Assembly (NCBI RefSeq): GCF_003339775.1
Contig: NZ_CP031088.1
Location: 868,001 to 932,000 of the forward strand
DNA from: Spiroplasma phoeniceum P40
Lineage (GTDB): Bacteria; Bacillota_I; Bacilli_A; Mycoplasmatales; Mycoplasmataceae
Reading direction: 5' to 3'
DNA: 64,000 bases
The position numbers were made by a program, and so were the translations under genes. Within the stretch, counting starts at the first letter, position 1, and every line of letters begins with the position of its first letter. The notes beneath the pieces were generated by a model that saw nothing but the letters and a program-made list of their open reading frames with translations, was not told the origin of the DNA and ran no database searches. Shown in pieces: positions 25,146 through 37,568 of the stretch.

Positions 25146-27629
25146 TTATTTGTTATTCTTTTTACAAAATGGACAATTTTTTTCAAATGGAATATCTTGT
25201 TTAGTATATTTAGAAATATTATGTAAATTAAGATGATTATAATCAGCAAATTGATTATTATTTGCCCTTATTTCTTCTTGAGATGAATTACTATTTTTAG
25301 TTCGATAATAATTACCCAAACCATATGAACTTTCACTTGAGTTAGCAACACCATATGTGTTAGAATAATCTTTTTTATTATATAAATTATAACGTTTTGA
25401 TGCTAAGTTAATATCACTAATTTGAGGATAAAACTGATCAATTGGTACAACACCGTGATGCTTAATATATTTTTTAGTTTCAAAATCGTTAATTTTTTTT
25501 GCAAAATCAGCAGATTTTGCCTCTAACGATTCAACTTTTAAAGTTAAATTTTTTAAGTGATTTTGCACTTCTCCTAATGTTTTTGTGTGTGTTGTGTGTA
25601 AGTTAATTGAATCTTTAATTAATTCTTCAATTTTTTCAAAACGATATTCAAAATCATTTGAAATAACTTGTTGTAATGGTGGTTCTTCTACAAATGGTGT
25701 TTCCTTAATTGGTTCTGGCTTTTCTTGATTAAAATATTCAATTACTTCATCATCTAAATTTGAAAAATCACCATTCATAATTTTATCATCTAATTCATCT
25801 AAACTATACGATACTTCGTCTTTTAAAATTGGTCGAATTTCTGGTTGCAACAATTTATTTGTTTCATTTGTAACAACATCACGTAATAAATGACCTTGAT
25901 GATCTTCTATTTTATTCTTATTTAATTCATCTGCGTTAACTTCTAATTTATTTGTTCCTTTAACATCTGTTGTAAATATTTCTGCAGGTACACTATCTTC
26001 TGTTTCTGTTAAAATAGTATTTTGTTTTTCATTCATTGAGATATTAAACATATCTGCTCCCACATTGTTTGGTTCTGTTGTATCTAGTGGCTCAGGAGTT
26101 AATTCTAAATTAATTGCATCATTTTTTACCTCATGCTCGGGTTTTACTTCATTAGTTCTTAAGATTTCATCTTCAACTAGAGTTGCCATATTATTTTCTA
26201 TTTGTTCTACTGTTTGTTGTTCAACTGATGGACCTGAAAGCTCATTGTTTTCAGAATATTGTATTTCATCATCATAATTATCTTCATTTGCAACTGAATC
26301 AATTTCATCAAGATGCCCAACTTGTGAATCATCTAACCCGGCTAGTTCAGCAAAAGGGTAATCATAATTATCTGGTACATTATCTGTTTTTGTTTCTTCA
26401 TCATCTGATGTTTTAATATCAGGTAATAATTTTCCTTTTAATTTATCAATATTATGATCAGATGGAATAAATATAATTCCTGTCCGTTGTGATTCTTGGT
26501 TTGCTAGTTTAATATTGTTATTCATAATTTCTATCTCTTTTTTTGTTTTACCATTATCTACAACATTATTAAAAGTATTAATTTCTAAACTAATATTTTC
26601 AGCAAAACTTTTAATATCAGCATTAAACTTATAATCAGCATTTGGTTTTACATCCAAGAATGGAGCAGGAATTTTTTCAACTCGTTCATTTTGTGGAGGA
26701 TCATTTGCTGAATTTTGATCTTCTAATTGGTCTGATTTCAAGTTTGATTTTTCTTGTTGTTTAACTTCATTAACAACTGGTGGTTTTGATAATTCTTTTG
26801 ATTTACTTTGTTTTAAATCAGTTTCCGTTGTATTTGATTTTGTTTCAAAAACCGCTGGCTTCTTAGGATTTATCATAGTTTGTGTCATATCATTAATTAA
26901 ATTTGCTAATTCATGTTCATCAACATCATTTTTATTAGAATTAAATAAATTATTTAATTCATTTGATGAAAAAATCGAATTTGATTTTTGATAAGATAAC
27001 TTTTTACTATCATCCTCTTTTGCGTAATCATTGTTTTTGAAATCTCTTTCGGTTTCTCCGATCCCTGCGATAGTCGCGTCAACTCCCAAAGTTGCGCTTC
27101 CATGATACTTTCCCTCTTTATTTACCTCTCTTTCAAGTTTTTTATCTTGGTGGTAAATAACAATCATATTTCGTTCTTCAACAAAATTTTGTAAAGACTC
27201 AACATCAAATAATGATGATTCAATAAACAATAAACCAATAAACATTAATGCTGCTAATATTAATACTGCTACTTTTCCATAAATTAATGCTGCAATAATT
27301 AATGTAACAAATATCATTTTAATATATGGTTTTGCAATTAATTGTCCTTTTTTAACACGATGCAGTTGAAGTGATACTAGTGTAATAACTAATAATGCAA
27401 CAAAAATTGTTAAAGCAATAATTGTGTATCCTCAAATATCTCCTGTCAAATAACTTAAAATTTGTTCTTGTTTAAAAATTGATGTTTGAAAAATATCATT
27501 CATTGATTTTAAAATTGATGGAAGCGCAACAGATTGTATTACCATAAAATTTAAAATAGCAGTAAAAATTTGAACTATCGCTCCAATTATAATTAAACTT
27601 CACCCTAATGTTACTAAAAACACAAACAT
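25146..27629 (-). CDS. large membrane-anchored acidic protein, 827 aa
   Basis: I do not recognise a family. Residues 1-~150 carry four hydrophobic helices: one at the extreme N-terminus, one near residue 70-90, and two around 107-150 (MIFVTLIIAALIYGKVAVLILAALMFIGLLFI). About 500 residues of low-complexity Asp/Glu/Asn/Ser-rich sequence follow. Near residue 690 comes a short coiled coil (EVQNHLKNLTLKVESLEAK). The protein ends in a Cys pair (FEKNCPFCKKNNK). The start at 27629, with GGAGGA before it, joins in frame to a downstream ATG at 27317 that would lose two helices. The ends suggest a scaffold or cell-shape protein, but that is a guess. It is co-directional with the frameshifted gene upstream, 19 bases away. 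Confidence 0.75.
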
Positions 27630-27648
27630 TTTAATTATCCTCCTATAT

Positions 27649-28645
27649 CTACTTTCCACCGCGCATAGCTCAATAATCAAAGCCAATTGTTTCATCATCC
27701 TCATCTTCTGTTTCAACAGAAGCAAAATCTGACATTGGATGATAAGAATCAGCTGCTTCTTTTGTTGGTTCTTTAGTAACGACATTATCATTTTCATTTT
27801 TAATAATATATCGCTTGTTATAAGCACTAACTTCATGCGCAACCAATTGGTCTGTTGCATAATTGCCATACATCTGTTTAACATAAGTTTCAATTAAAAG
27901 TGGATTTAATCCAGCAATAAATTTAAACTGTAAAATTCCTTTAAAAATAGCTTGTACTAAGCTAAATATTTGTTTAAATTTGACATATCCCACTAAATCA
28001 ATATTATTAAAAATTACTACAATATTTTCTGTGATGTCATAAGCACGTAAAATTTCTTCAAATTCTCTTCTAATATACTCTAATGGATCATCAAATTCTA
28101 ACTCATTAACAATTACAATTGAATTAGAATCACTAACTTGTTCTAATAATTCACTTTGTTTTAAAGTTCGTGCAAATAATTTAACACGATCTCATAAAAC
28201 TTTTTTATCCTCTAAACTAACTTTTGGTAGTCCCTTAATAATTTTTTTAAGTAAAAATAAAAATGGTGAAGCATACAATTCAATACGTAATAAATCAATA
28301 TTAACAAGCGGCATTAAAAAAAAAAGTAGCAATTTCAGACATTGAATCACAATTTCCTTTATCCATAACTGCTAAGAAAAATTGCATTTCGTTATTTTTT
28401 TCTTTAAAAATTTTCATTAAATCACGAATAATTTCAAAACTTGATAATGTAATTCCATCAATCTTAAGTTCATCAGTTTTAATATTATGATTACTATTCT
28501 TTAGAAAGTCTCCTGTCAGTTCCCCATCTTCATTTTTACCTTGTAATAAATTTATATCTCGTTCATTACTTTTCATATTTATTGTATTTGTTTCATCAAT
28601 ATTTAATTTCATATTTTTCATTCTTTCGAATGGATTGATGTACAT
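27649..28645 (-). pseudogene. KAP/STAND-like ATPase homologue, one-base frameshift
   Basis: Two frames abut at a run of ten A (28316-28325). The first gives 114 residues from an ATG with GGAGGA. Deleting one base joins it to a second frame of about 215 residues. That part has hydrophobic strand NIVVIFNNIDLV (like a degenerate Walker B), then FIAGLNPLLIETYVKQMYG, reminiscent of the sensor region of KAP-type P-loop ATPases, and an acidic tail (SVETEDEDDETIGFDY). No Walker A is visible, so any ATPase activity is doubtful. The run could be a sequencing error, a phase-variable tract or a true mutation. The family resemblance is weak. Confidence 0.55.
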
Positions 28646-28762
28646 CGCGTAGTCCTCCTGCTTCGTTTATTTATAGTTAAATTATATCATATTTCTAAAA
28701 AAAAATTATAAAAAAATTGCATTATGAAATGCAATTTGGTATGATATTAACCTTTTCTAAAA

Positions 28763-29121
28763 TTAACCATTGTGCTCTTTCTTTAAATCCGCAAGTTCTT
28801 GTTCTAATTGTTTAATTCTTTCTTCCTTGTTTCCTAAGGGTGGATTGCTACCATCATCATCTTTTTTACGATAGTCCCTCATTATTTTTCTTGTCCCAAT
28901 TTGAAGATTATCTTTATTCATAAAAAAGAAATGCCCCGTAAAGTAACCAATAACTCATACACCTAAAAATAAGATTGTAATTAAGAAAGCAACAGTATAT
29001 TTTTCTTGGTTAATAATAAATAAAACAGTAAAAATACATGTTAACAAAATTAAGATACATAAAACAACAACATTAATAATTCGATATCATGATCATTGTT
29101 TTTTATTTATTTTTTTGCCAT
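28763..29121 (-). pseudogene. small membrane protein, one-base frameshift near start
   Basis: From an ATG with an AAGAAGG ribosome site the frame stops after four codons. Adding one A to the seven-base run at 29110-29116 gives a sensible 119-residue protein. It has MAKKINKKQWSWYR, two membrane helices (INVVVLCILILLTCIFTVLFI and AFLITILFLGVWVIGYF), then a basic stretch and a C-terminal helix KEERIKQLEQELADLKKEH. The function is unknown. As written the sequence would be dead or start downstream. It directly follows tsaC. Confidence 0.5.
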
Positions 29122-29132
29122 TTTTTGCCTTC

Positions 29133-29672
29133 TTATCTAATAAATTCTTTTGTTAAAGAATTATAAATCTTTGAAGGACGATTATCTAAATAACCAGCGT
29201 CAACAATAATATCAACATTAAATTTTTGAAGATCATTAAATTCTTTAGCATAATTTTGACCGCTAATATTTACACTTGTCCCATAAATTGGCCCAACCTT
29301 ATTAATAATTTTTTTTAATCATTTTGATTTTGTAATTCTAATCCCAATTGTATTATCTTCTGTAATGTTATAAAGCTTATTAATATCATCTTTTATGTTA
29401 CCTATTATAGTAATAGTTTCATTCTTTTTAAAGAGCTTTAAATCATCACGTGGCAAGTCAATAAAATTATTCGCCATACGAACTGAACTAACAATAACTG
29501 ATAAATACATTTTTTCTGATCGTCCTTTAACTTTAAAAATTCTCGCTTTTGCTACTGGTGAACTAATAATACACGTCATACCATAAATAGTATCTGTTGG
29601 AACAATAATAACTTTTTCTGCTAAATAACCAGCAATAATATCTTTGCGATCTTTTACAGTATATACTTTCAT
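29133..29672 (-). CDS. tsaC: threonylcarbamoyl-AMP synthase, short form
   Basis: The protein has 179 residues of the Sua5/YciO/YrdC fold. PTDTIYGM and KVKGRSEKMYLSV give the substrate-binding motifs, and GTSVNISG lies near the end. It makes threonylcarbamoyl-AMP from threonine, bicarbonate and ATP, the first step of t6A at position 37 of ANN-decoding tRNAs. AAAGGAGG before the ATG overlaps the end of the upstream membrane-protein gene. Confidence 0.92.
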
Positions 29673-29691
29673 ATATAATTAGCCTCCTTTC

Positions 29692-31122
29692 TTATGAACC
29701 CTTTGAATTTGATTTAATTTGTTCATTGCTAATATGATTACTTTTAATTTTTGAAATATGTGAAAGAACAATAATTGATAAAACAGTAATGAAAGCAGAT
29801 AATAGAATACCACTTGCTAATAATTCATTTCCTTGTAATCAAAAGTAATCTAAATGTGTTGTTTTAAAAATTGGCTCCATTACTGTTTCTTTAAAATTAT
29901 CACTTTGACTATTTCAATAATCAACTGCTTTTTTTAATTCATATTGAGAAACCAGAAACATTACTAGTGAAGTCCCAGTTACAATTAAAAAACTAACATA
30001 AAAACTAATAAAACCTTTTTTAGTTAAATTTGGTTTTTTCAACATTACAAAAGTAAATGCAAATAACATTGAAATAATTAAAGCAGAAGAAACAATTGGT
30101 ACAACACTAATAAAAATTCCTGACCCGGGCATATTCATTGTCATCTCAAAATAATCAATATTTGGTTGATCTAAAATACTAGTTGTATTCGGTATAATAG
30201 CATTAATTGTTAATTGTGGATAAAAGTAAGAAAATAAAAAAAACCGGTTTGCATCAGTAAAACTACTGCCAATAATAATTGTATAAACAAATTGGGGAAT
30301 AAAAACCATACTTGAAAAAAAAACGACTCATAGTGAAATATTAAATTCATTTGGAATTAAATATAGACTAATAAACTTTTTAAGACGACTTTGATTAAAT
30401 GTATCTTTTAAAACAAATAATTCTTCTTTTTTAGTTGGATTAATATTATCATTTAATAATCATTCTAATTTAAAACTAACTTTCAACATAATAAAAATAA
30501 TAAAAATCATTTGTAATCCTGTAATTCATCAAATAGCATTAAGACCAATTCATGTTAATGGATATTTATTGTTTGTACCAGGCCCTGTTGCTAAATTAAT
30601 TAATGCTTTAACAATTGCATCTCGATTTGGAATATCTTTATGAATCTGAATCATATCTTGAATATTTTTAACAAACTCAGGACCAGTATAACCACCTCTT
30701 AAAGAACGACATCACTCTGTAAATAAATCATAATAATATTCTGCAAGTGAAAATAATAAACAAGCACTAAATAAAAAAGAGATAATAAAAACTGTTCCAA
30801 TTAACAACATTCTATTATTAAAATTAACTGTTCGTTTCTGATGATGAATGTAAAAAACACTACTAATAATGGCACCTGCTAATGTTCCTAATGCAATATA
30901 TGGCAAACAAAAGATTAAAAACTCATTTGGTAGATTAGGTGTTGTAAATGTTGTTAACACATCCTTAGGTACTGTTGCAATAAAATTAAAGTATTTTTTT
31001 AAAAGTTGATCACTATGTGATACATATATAAAAGTAAAATATGGGACCATAATAAATAAAACTAATAAAAAAGCAATACTAATAATGCGAGTTCTTTTAA
31101 TATTTTTAAGTTTATCTTCCAT
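29692..31122 (-). CDS. multi-pass membrane protein, 476 aa
   Basis: I do not recognise this protein. About eight hydrophobic helices alternate with polar loops: IISIAFLLVLFIMVPYF near the start, then helices near residues 75-95, 110-135, 190-215, 275-295, 345-370, 385-405 and 440-460. There is no transporter motif. I chose ATG 31122 (AGGTG upstream) over an in-frame GTG three codons earlier. Its stop codon lies in the leader of tsaC, so the two are probably co-transcribed. Confidence 0.7.
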
Positions 31123-31157
31123 ATCCTGCACCTCACACTTAAGTTTCTTTTATTTTA

Positions 31158-32018
31158 CTACAAAATATTAATAAATAACATTCGTCATTTTTTATTTATA
31201 TCTTTTTGAAAATAATATTTCTGATTTGGAAAATATTCTTTTACTAATTTTTCTAAATCTTTTTTTTGGTCATAACCATGTTCAAAACATAAAATGCCAT
31301 TTTTTTTAACAACCTTTTGTCAATTTTGAAAAATTTCTCGATAAAAATATAGGCCATCAATATCACCAAACAAAGCAACGTGTGGTTCATAATTTTTAAC
31401 ACGATTACTAATATTTTGATTCTTTGGAATATAAGGTGGATTACAAACTAGCAGATCAGCTTTAATCTTATTTTTAATAAATGGTTCTAGCATATCACCT
31501 TCCAATAATTTAACATTTTTGCAATTTAAATGCTTAATATTTCTTTTTGCTACTTTTAATGCTTCAGTTGAAATATCACTAGCATAAATTGTTAAACTTG
31601 GATTTTCTAAGCCTAAAATAATTGCAATTGCTCCGCTCCCAGTTCCAATATCAATTAAAGTTAATGGTTCATCACCATTATTAAGCAATATTTCATCAAT
31701 TATAATATTAATATTATCAACTAATTCTTCTGTTTCATAGCGAGGAATTAAAACATTATAATCAACATAAAAATCATATCCATAAAAATTTTGTAAATTA
31801 GTAATATGTTGGATTGGTTTTCCATTACGATATGCCATTAACTGTTGTCAATAATCATAAATCTTAAAATTAATTTTATCATTTTTAATTGCATATAATT
31901 TTGCTAATGAAGTTTTCATAAAAAATGCTATTAAAATTTTAATATCAGCAAGATAATTAGCATTATTCGAGTCTTTCAAATAATCTTCTGACTTTTGAAT
32001 TAATTCATTAACTGTCAT
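31158..32018 (-). CDS. prmC: release factor glutamine methyltransferase
   Basis: The protein has 286 residues. A helical N-terminal domain leads into a Rossmann methyltransferase domain with SAM-binding LIDIGTGSGAIAI and the catalytic motif NPPYIPK. YNVLIPRYETEELV is a PrmC hallmark. It methylates the Gln of the GGQ loop in release factors. Its ATG overlaps the prfA stop by one base (TAATG), and its target is that neighbour. Confidence 0.96.
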
Positions 32019-33094
32019 TAGTTTCCTTCCATTTTCAATCTTTGTTCTTCATTAATTAATACTACTACAATTTCATCTAAATTACCTTCCATAATTTGGT
32101 CTAATTTTTGTAGTGTTAAATTAATACGATGATCAGTAACCCGATTCTGAGGATAATTATATGTTCGAATTTTTTCACTCCGGTCGCCTGTTCCTACTGC
32201 ATCTTTTCTTAATGTTCCACGCTCTTCATTAATTTTACGTTGCTGTTCTTCATATAATTTACTTCGTAAATGTTGCATTGCTAATGCCTTATTATCATGT
32301 TGACTACGACCATCTTGGGAAGTTACAACAACTCCTGTTGGTAAATGAGTAATTCGAACAGCTGAATCAGTTGTATTAACATGTTGTCCCCCTGCTCCTG
32401 AAGCACGGTAAGTATCAATTTTTAAATCAGCAGTTTTAATTTCAAAATCAACTTCTTCAATTTCTGGTAAAACAGCAACCGTTGCTGTTGATGTATGTAC
32501 TCGCCCTTTACTTTCTGTTTTTGGAATTCGTTGAACACGATGTGCTCCTGATTCAAATTTCATTTTTGAATAAACACGATCTCCTTTAACCATAAAGGAA
32601 ATTGTAGAAAAGCCACCTGCTTCTGATTCATTTGCTTCAATTAATTCTACTTTTCAATGTTGTTGTTCTGCATATTTTATATACATTCGATATAAATCAC
32701 CAGCAAAAATGTTTCCTTCATCACCACCTGCTGCTCCACGAATTTCAAAAATAACATTCTTATCATCATTAGGATCTTTGGGCAATAACATTACTTTTAA
32801 CTCTGCTGTAAGTTGTTCTTTTCTTATTTCTGAGGTTTTTAATTCTTCTTTTGCTAATTCAATTAACTCATAATCCTTTTCTGTCTCTAAAATTAATTTT
32901 ACTTCATTAATATTATTTAAAACATTTTTATAATTTAAGTATAAAGCAACGGTTTCCTCTAATTGTGCTTGTTCTTTTGCTAAACTAGTTAACTTTTTTA
33001 CATCATTAACTATTTCTGGTTTTGTTAATTCTTCATTAATTAAATTTCACCGCCTTAACATTGTTTCTAATCGTTCAATTGTTTTTTGATTCAT
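32018..33094 (-). CDS. prfA: peptide chain release factor 1
   Basis: The protein has 358 residues and recognises UAA/UAG. It contains the catalytic GGQ ([17 protein letters not shown]) and [16 protein letters not shown]. There is no RF2 in sight. That fits mollicutes, where UGA is sense and RF1 alone suffices. It is coupled to prmC downstream. Confidence 0.98.
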
Positions 33095-33182
33095 TTGCTT
33101 CACCTCTTTTTTAGACACTTAACAATTATAATATATTTTAAATAATAATGATTAATTTAATTCATTATAATAAAATGACTTT

Positions 33183-33507
33183 TTACTGATTTGAAATTAA
33201 TGTTTGAAATTTTGGCAAATTTTTTAATTGGTCAACTAAAGTTAAACGATATTCGCAACTTTCAAATGTTTTTTTTAATGGGATGTTTATGAATAATTTT
33301 TTGGCTAATTTTAAAAACATTATCATTAACAATCACATTGTCATTTTCCTCAATTAATAAGTCTTCTAAAATTATTATTTTGGAATTAATTGCCAAATTT
33401 TCAACAAAATGAGCTTTAATTTTTTTTATATTTTTTGACTTACTATTTACAATAAAATAAACTTCAGCATTTAATCGACTTTTTGTTAACATTTTTTCCT
33501 CATACAT
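33183..33507 (-). CDS. hypothetical protein after tdk, possible 3' frameshift
   Basis: I do not recognise this protein. As written it opens MYEEKMLTKSRLNAEVYFIV (TAATG overlap with tdk) and continues past the TGA at 33262 in poor-quality sequence. Removing one base from the eight-base run at 33269-33276 gives a cleaner ending (SCEYRLTLVDQLKNLPKF...) stopping at 33183. MLTK, five codons in, has GAGG at good spacing and may be the true start. The protein would be about 105 residues, basic, with no motif. Confidence 0.45.
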
Positions 33508-34091
33508 TAGTATGTTACTTCATGACAATGACGACAGCGAGCTTCATATTTATCCTTTTCACCAATTAAAACAATTTGATCATAATAATTAGCTGGTTTC
33601 CCATTAATTAAACGTTGGGTTCTATTTGCTAAATTTCCACATTTAACACAAATTGCATGCAATTTCTTAACCTCTTCTGCTCGTGTCATTAATTGTTCAA
33701 CATTAATAAAAGCTTCACCTCGAAAATCTTTATCTAAACCATTAACAATAACAATAATTCCTTTATATGCTAAAGAATCAGCAAGTTTAACAATATTATT
33801 ATCAAAAAATTGGACTTCATCAACCCCAACAACATTTGTTGTTGGTTTAAGGTTTGTTAATAACTCTTCAGAATTCTTAACTGATATTGCTTCAACTGCT
33901 TTTTTGCTATGACTAACAACTTGGTTTTCACTATAACGATTATCAATTGTTGGTTTAAAAACTTGAATTTCAAATTTAGCATAACCTAGGCGAACTAAGC
34001 GGCGAATAAACTCTTCGGTTTTTCCAGCAAACATACAACCAGTGATAACTTCTATTCAGCCTATTTGAGCTTTACTATTTAAAAAATACAT
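33507..34091 (-). CDS. tdk: thymidine kinase
   Basis: The protein has 194 residues, a type II TK. The P-loop variant is GCMFAGKTEE and the Walker B region VVGVDEVQFFD. The zinc-binding pairs CVKC and CRHC lie in the lasso domain. It phosphorylates thymidine to dTMP, a salvage need in mollicutes. GGGAGG precedes the ATG and overlaps the end of the upstream DHH gene. Confidence 0.96.
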
Positions 34092-34093
34092 TC

Positions 34094-35056
34094 TTAACCT
34101 CCCATATATTTAATGTTATTTTTAACTACAAAACTTAAGTCTTTTAAAACTCGCTCTAAATCTTCTCACTGATAAATTTTTGCACCGCTTGCTAACTGAT
34201 GACCACCACCACAGTACTTTTCTGCTACTTTATTAATAATATAAGTATTACTACGAATGCTAAGGTTTATATAACCCTCTGCTTTATTTTCAATTACTAA
34301 CATTCAAATTTTAAATTCTTTAATATTACTCATAATATTAACCCATGGTTTAACAGTCTCATAACTCATATTATGTTCTTTTAACATTTCATCAGTTATC
34401 TTAACATAACTAATTTCTTTATCATAAATAACTACTTGCGATAACAAATAATTTTTAAAGCGTAGATTAACTCATGATTCTTCATATAAATTTTGATAAA
34501 TTGATTGCAAATCAAAACCTGTCGCAACTAATTTCCCTGCTAACATAAAAGTATTATGACAAGTTTTACTATACATAAAACGATTTGAATCTGTTACAAT
34601 TCCAGTAAAAATTAATTTGGCTGCCTCTGGTGTTACTATTAATTTTGATGTTAAAACTAACTCAGCAATCATTTCTGAAACTGCAATTTTAGTTTCATCA
34701 ATTCATTGTATATCACCAAATGGCGTAACATTAGGATGGTGATCAATTTTAATAACTTCTTTTGCTTTCTGCCAATATTTACTATCAATTCGTTCAATGT
34801 TCGCTGTATCAGTCACAATTACTAATGCATCTTTATAATCTTCTGCTTGAAGAAGATCAGGTATTGCTAAGAAGGCTAAAAAATCATTTGGTGCACCATC
34901 AACTAATACCCTCTTATTTGGAAAATTATCTTTAATGAATTGTGCTAATCCAAATGCTGAACCATATGCATCACCATCTGGTGAAATATGACGTAAACAA
35001 ATAATTGTCTTATAATCTTTAATTTTTTGTAAAATAATTCCTTTTAAATCTTGCAT
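34094..35056 (-). CDS. nrnA: DHH/DHHA1 phosphoesterase (NrnA/Pap-like)
   Basis: The protein has 320 residues. The metal-binding motifs are SPDGDAYGS, VTDTAN and KIDHHPNVT, and the DHHA1 domain ends CGGGHQLASGAKI. These proteins degrade nanoRNA or pAp, and some act on c-di-AMP products. I chose ATG 35056 with GCGAGGAAA upstream instead of an earlier in-frame non-ATG start. It is followed by tdk with 2 bases between. Confidence 0.92.
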
Positions 35057-35069
35057 TTGTTTTCCTCGC

Positions 35070-36998
35070 TTATATGTTAGCAACTAAATTATTGTTAACT
35101 TTATCATAAACTAATAATGCATTCTTTTCAAAATATATTGTTGTTGTTTTTTTTAAATTTAGTTCTTTTTCTGACACTAAAATTTTAAAAATAACTTCAT
35201 CATCATTAACTTCAAAAAAGCAAACAATTGATTTAAAGACTTTTTTAATTGACTTAACATGTCCTTTATATAATAAATGTAAATCTTTGTTAAATTTCTT
35301 TGTCTTTTGGAATGAGATTAAGTTTGGATTAACTGCTAAATAATATTCTTTTTGATCAATTAATTTAGTTCCTTTAGGTAATTTAATCTTAATTTTTTCA
35401 TTTTCTAAAAAATTTTCTGCTATAGAGTATTTCATACTAAAAACATTTTCTGAACTATTATACATTATTTGATATAAATTAATTGTATTAGGTAAAAATT
35501 CAGCATGATTTTTTGACATCAATTTGTAATTATTATCCTTATCAAAAAATAATAATTGTGTAACATAATTTTTAATATTCTCAATGTTCTTTGCTAAAAC
35601 TAAAAAAGTTAACTGTGGATTATAATTTTTTAAACTAAGTAAAATTTCATTTAATTCATTTGCTTCATTATGAGTTAAATTGTCAAAAGTATTATGTAAA
35701 ATAATTAATTCTTTCTTACTTAAAATGGCATTAATCAATCTAATTTTAGTATGATCAAAACTACTTAAATTTTTAGTAAGTTTAAATCAATTCATTTTAA
35801 TATTTAAATTACTCATTAATTTTTTAACTTCTTCAAAAGCTTGATTATAAACTGTTACAACTTTTTCATTTGCTTCTTCAATAGCAAGTGAATTATCTTT
35901 TTCACGAGTTTCTAATGTATTATTTAATAATTCCAAATGATATTTATGAAAATATTCTAAAACTTTTCCCTTAATAATTGTTGCTTCATCTGGTAATAAA
36001 TTTGCAATTAATTGTTCTTGTTTTTGATTATAGTTAAATCATTGATCTTCTGATAATTTTGTTCAAGTAATTATATTTGAGGAATTACTTTTATTTAAAA
36101 TTCCTTTAATAACACTCTTATGTTTACTATCTTTTAAAACCATATTTATAACATTAAGACGATATTTTTTTAATGCTTTTCGTGCTTTAATTAAAAGATA
36201 ACGTTCATATGTAATTTCAGTCTGCAATATTTTTAAATACTTTTCACAAACTAATTTTGCCCCAATAAAACCAAAACTTTTATCTTTAAGTTTTCTTTTT
36301 TTAGCAATTTCATAACAATCACACAAATAATCTAAGTCAGAAATATAATAAATTTTATCTCATAAAGCTTGTAAAAATGCAAGATAACCTTCATATACAC
36401 GAATTTCTTCTCTTTTGTAAGTATAAGTATGTAAACTTTGAATAAAAATTGAATCTTTATCATCATCTAAAATTTTACTAATTTCTTTTTTATGGAATTC
36501 ACTAATTTGAGTTAAATAAGTCTCAATTCATTCTTCTTTAATATAAATTGAATTATTAAAATATTCATTAATGATTTTATCTATTTTTAATATTAAATTT
36601 TGTTTATTTAAATCATTACCAATAAAAACTAAATTTTTATAAAAATATTTATTTTTATTATATTTTAATGAACTATCATGTAAAAATTTTGGCGTTTTTA
36701 AAATATGATAAGCCAAACGTAATTTTGTTGGTAAAAAAGCTAATCTTAATGGGCCGGGTGATACATAACCAATTCTACGTTCTTTTGGTAATAAAGTTGT
36801 GATATTTCTATTGTTTAAATAAATTTTTCCATTACGTGGTTTTTTCTTTCCCAATAACAATTTTAAAAAATATAATTGTGAAAACTTATTCTCAAAATGA
36901 GTCCCCAAAATTTCTTGACTATCAACACCAAAATTTAAATCACTAAAAATAATTTTTTTATATCGTTTATACTTTAAATTATTAATTTTAAATCCCAT
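35070..36998 (-). CDS. catalytically dead ABC-like ATPase, 642 aa
   Basis: The shape is that of an ABC ATPase of the PotA/sugar-importer type. A first strand-rich part has PKERRIGYVSPGP in place of the Q-loop region. A helical insert of about 280 residues follows. Next come WFKLTKNLSSFDHTKIRLINAILSKKELIILHNTFDNLT, where signature and Walker B should be, and a TOBE-like C-terminal domain. The Walker A position reads GTHFENKFSQLYFLKLLLG, with no GxxGxGK(S/T); the Walker B Asp-Glu is replaced by His-Asn; the signature LSGGQ is gone. Yet the frame is open for 642 codons, so it is kept without ATP hydrolysis. Mycoplasma PotA also has a large insert, but this is a divergent relative at best. Confidence 0.7.
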
Positions 36999-37138
36999 TA
37001 AAATACCACGCTCCCAATTAATTTTATTATACCCAAATAAAAATAATAAAAAATAGTTATTGTTAAGTTAAACTTATATTTCCGCTAATTTTTGAAAAAT
37101 TATGTTTCTAATTTAATAAAATTACATTACAAAATATA

Positions 37139-37172
37139 AAAAAAACCTTTATCTTAAAAAGATAAAGGTTTA
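37139..37172 (-). terminator. rpmE terminator
   Basis: On the minus strand AAACCTTTATCTT / AAGATAAAGGTTT forms a perfect stem followed by a T run, just after the rpmE stop. Confidence 0.85.
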
Positions 37173-37176
37173 CCAA

Positions 37177-37485
37177 TTATTCTGCTGCTTTTTGTTCATC
37201 AGATTTTGGTTTCGCTTTTTTTTTGTTAAGTTCTTTTTGTGCTTTTGATGCTTTTTCTGTTTGTTTTACTAACTCTTCTTTTTTATTAAATTTAGATTTA
37301 AATCGTTCAACACGTCCAGCTGCATTAGCAAACTGTTGACTTCCTGTATAGAAGGGATGGCATGAAGAACAAGTATCAACTTTTAATTCTTCTCCTTTAG
37401 TAGAACCACTTATGTACTCAGTTCCACAAGTTGTACACATAATTTTAGTATCAAAATATTTTGGATGGATTCCTTCTCTTGCCAT
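37177..37485 (-). CDS. rpmE: ribosomal protein L31
   Basis: The protein has 102 residues, starting MAREGIHPKYFDTKIMCTTC. Two Cys pairs (CTTC and CSSC) make this the zinc-containing L31 form. FYTGSQQF and GRVERFKSKF are typical. The Lys-rich tail of about 35 residues is longer than usual. I chose ATG 37485 with GTGAGGTGAG upstream; an earlier in-frame ATG would add unrelated residues. Confidence 0.95.
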   Translation of the reverse strand: MAREGIHPKYFDTKIMCTTCGTEYISGSTKGEELKVDTCSSCHPFYTGSQQFANAAGRVERFKSKFNKKEELVKQTEKASKAQKELNKKKAKPKSDEQKAAE

Positions 37486-37568
37486 ATAACTCACCTCACT
37501 TTTAATAATATGACTGCATATTATTTGCACCTAAGTAATGATAACACATATTTAAACAAAAACAAATA

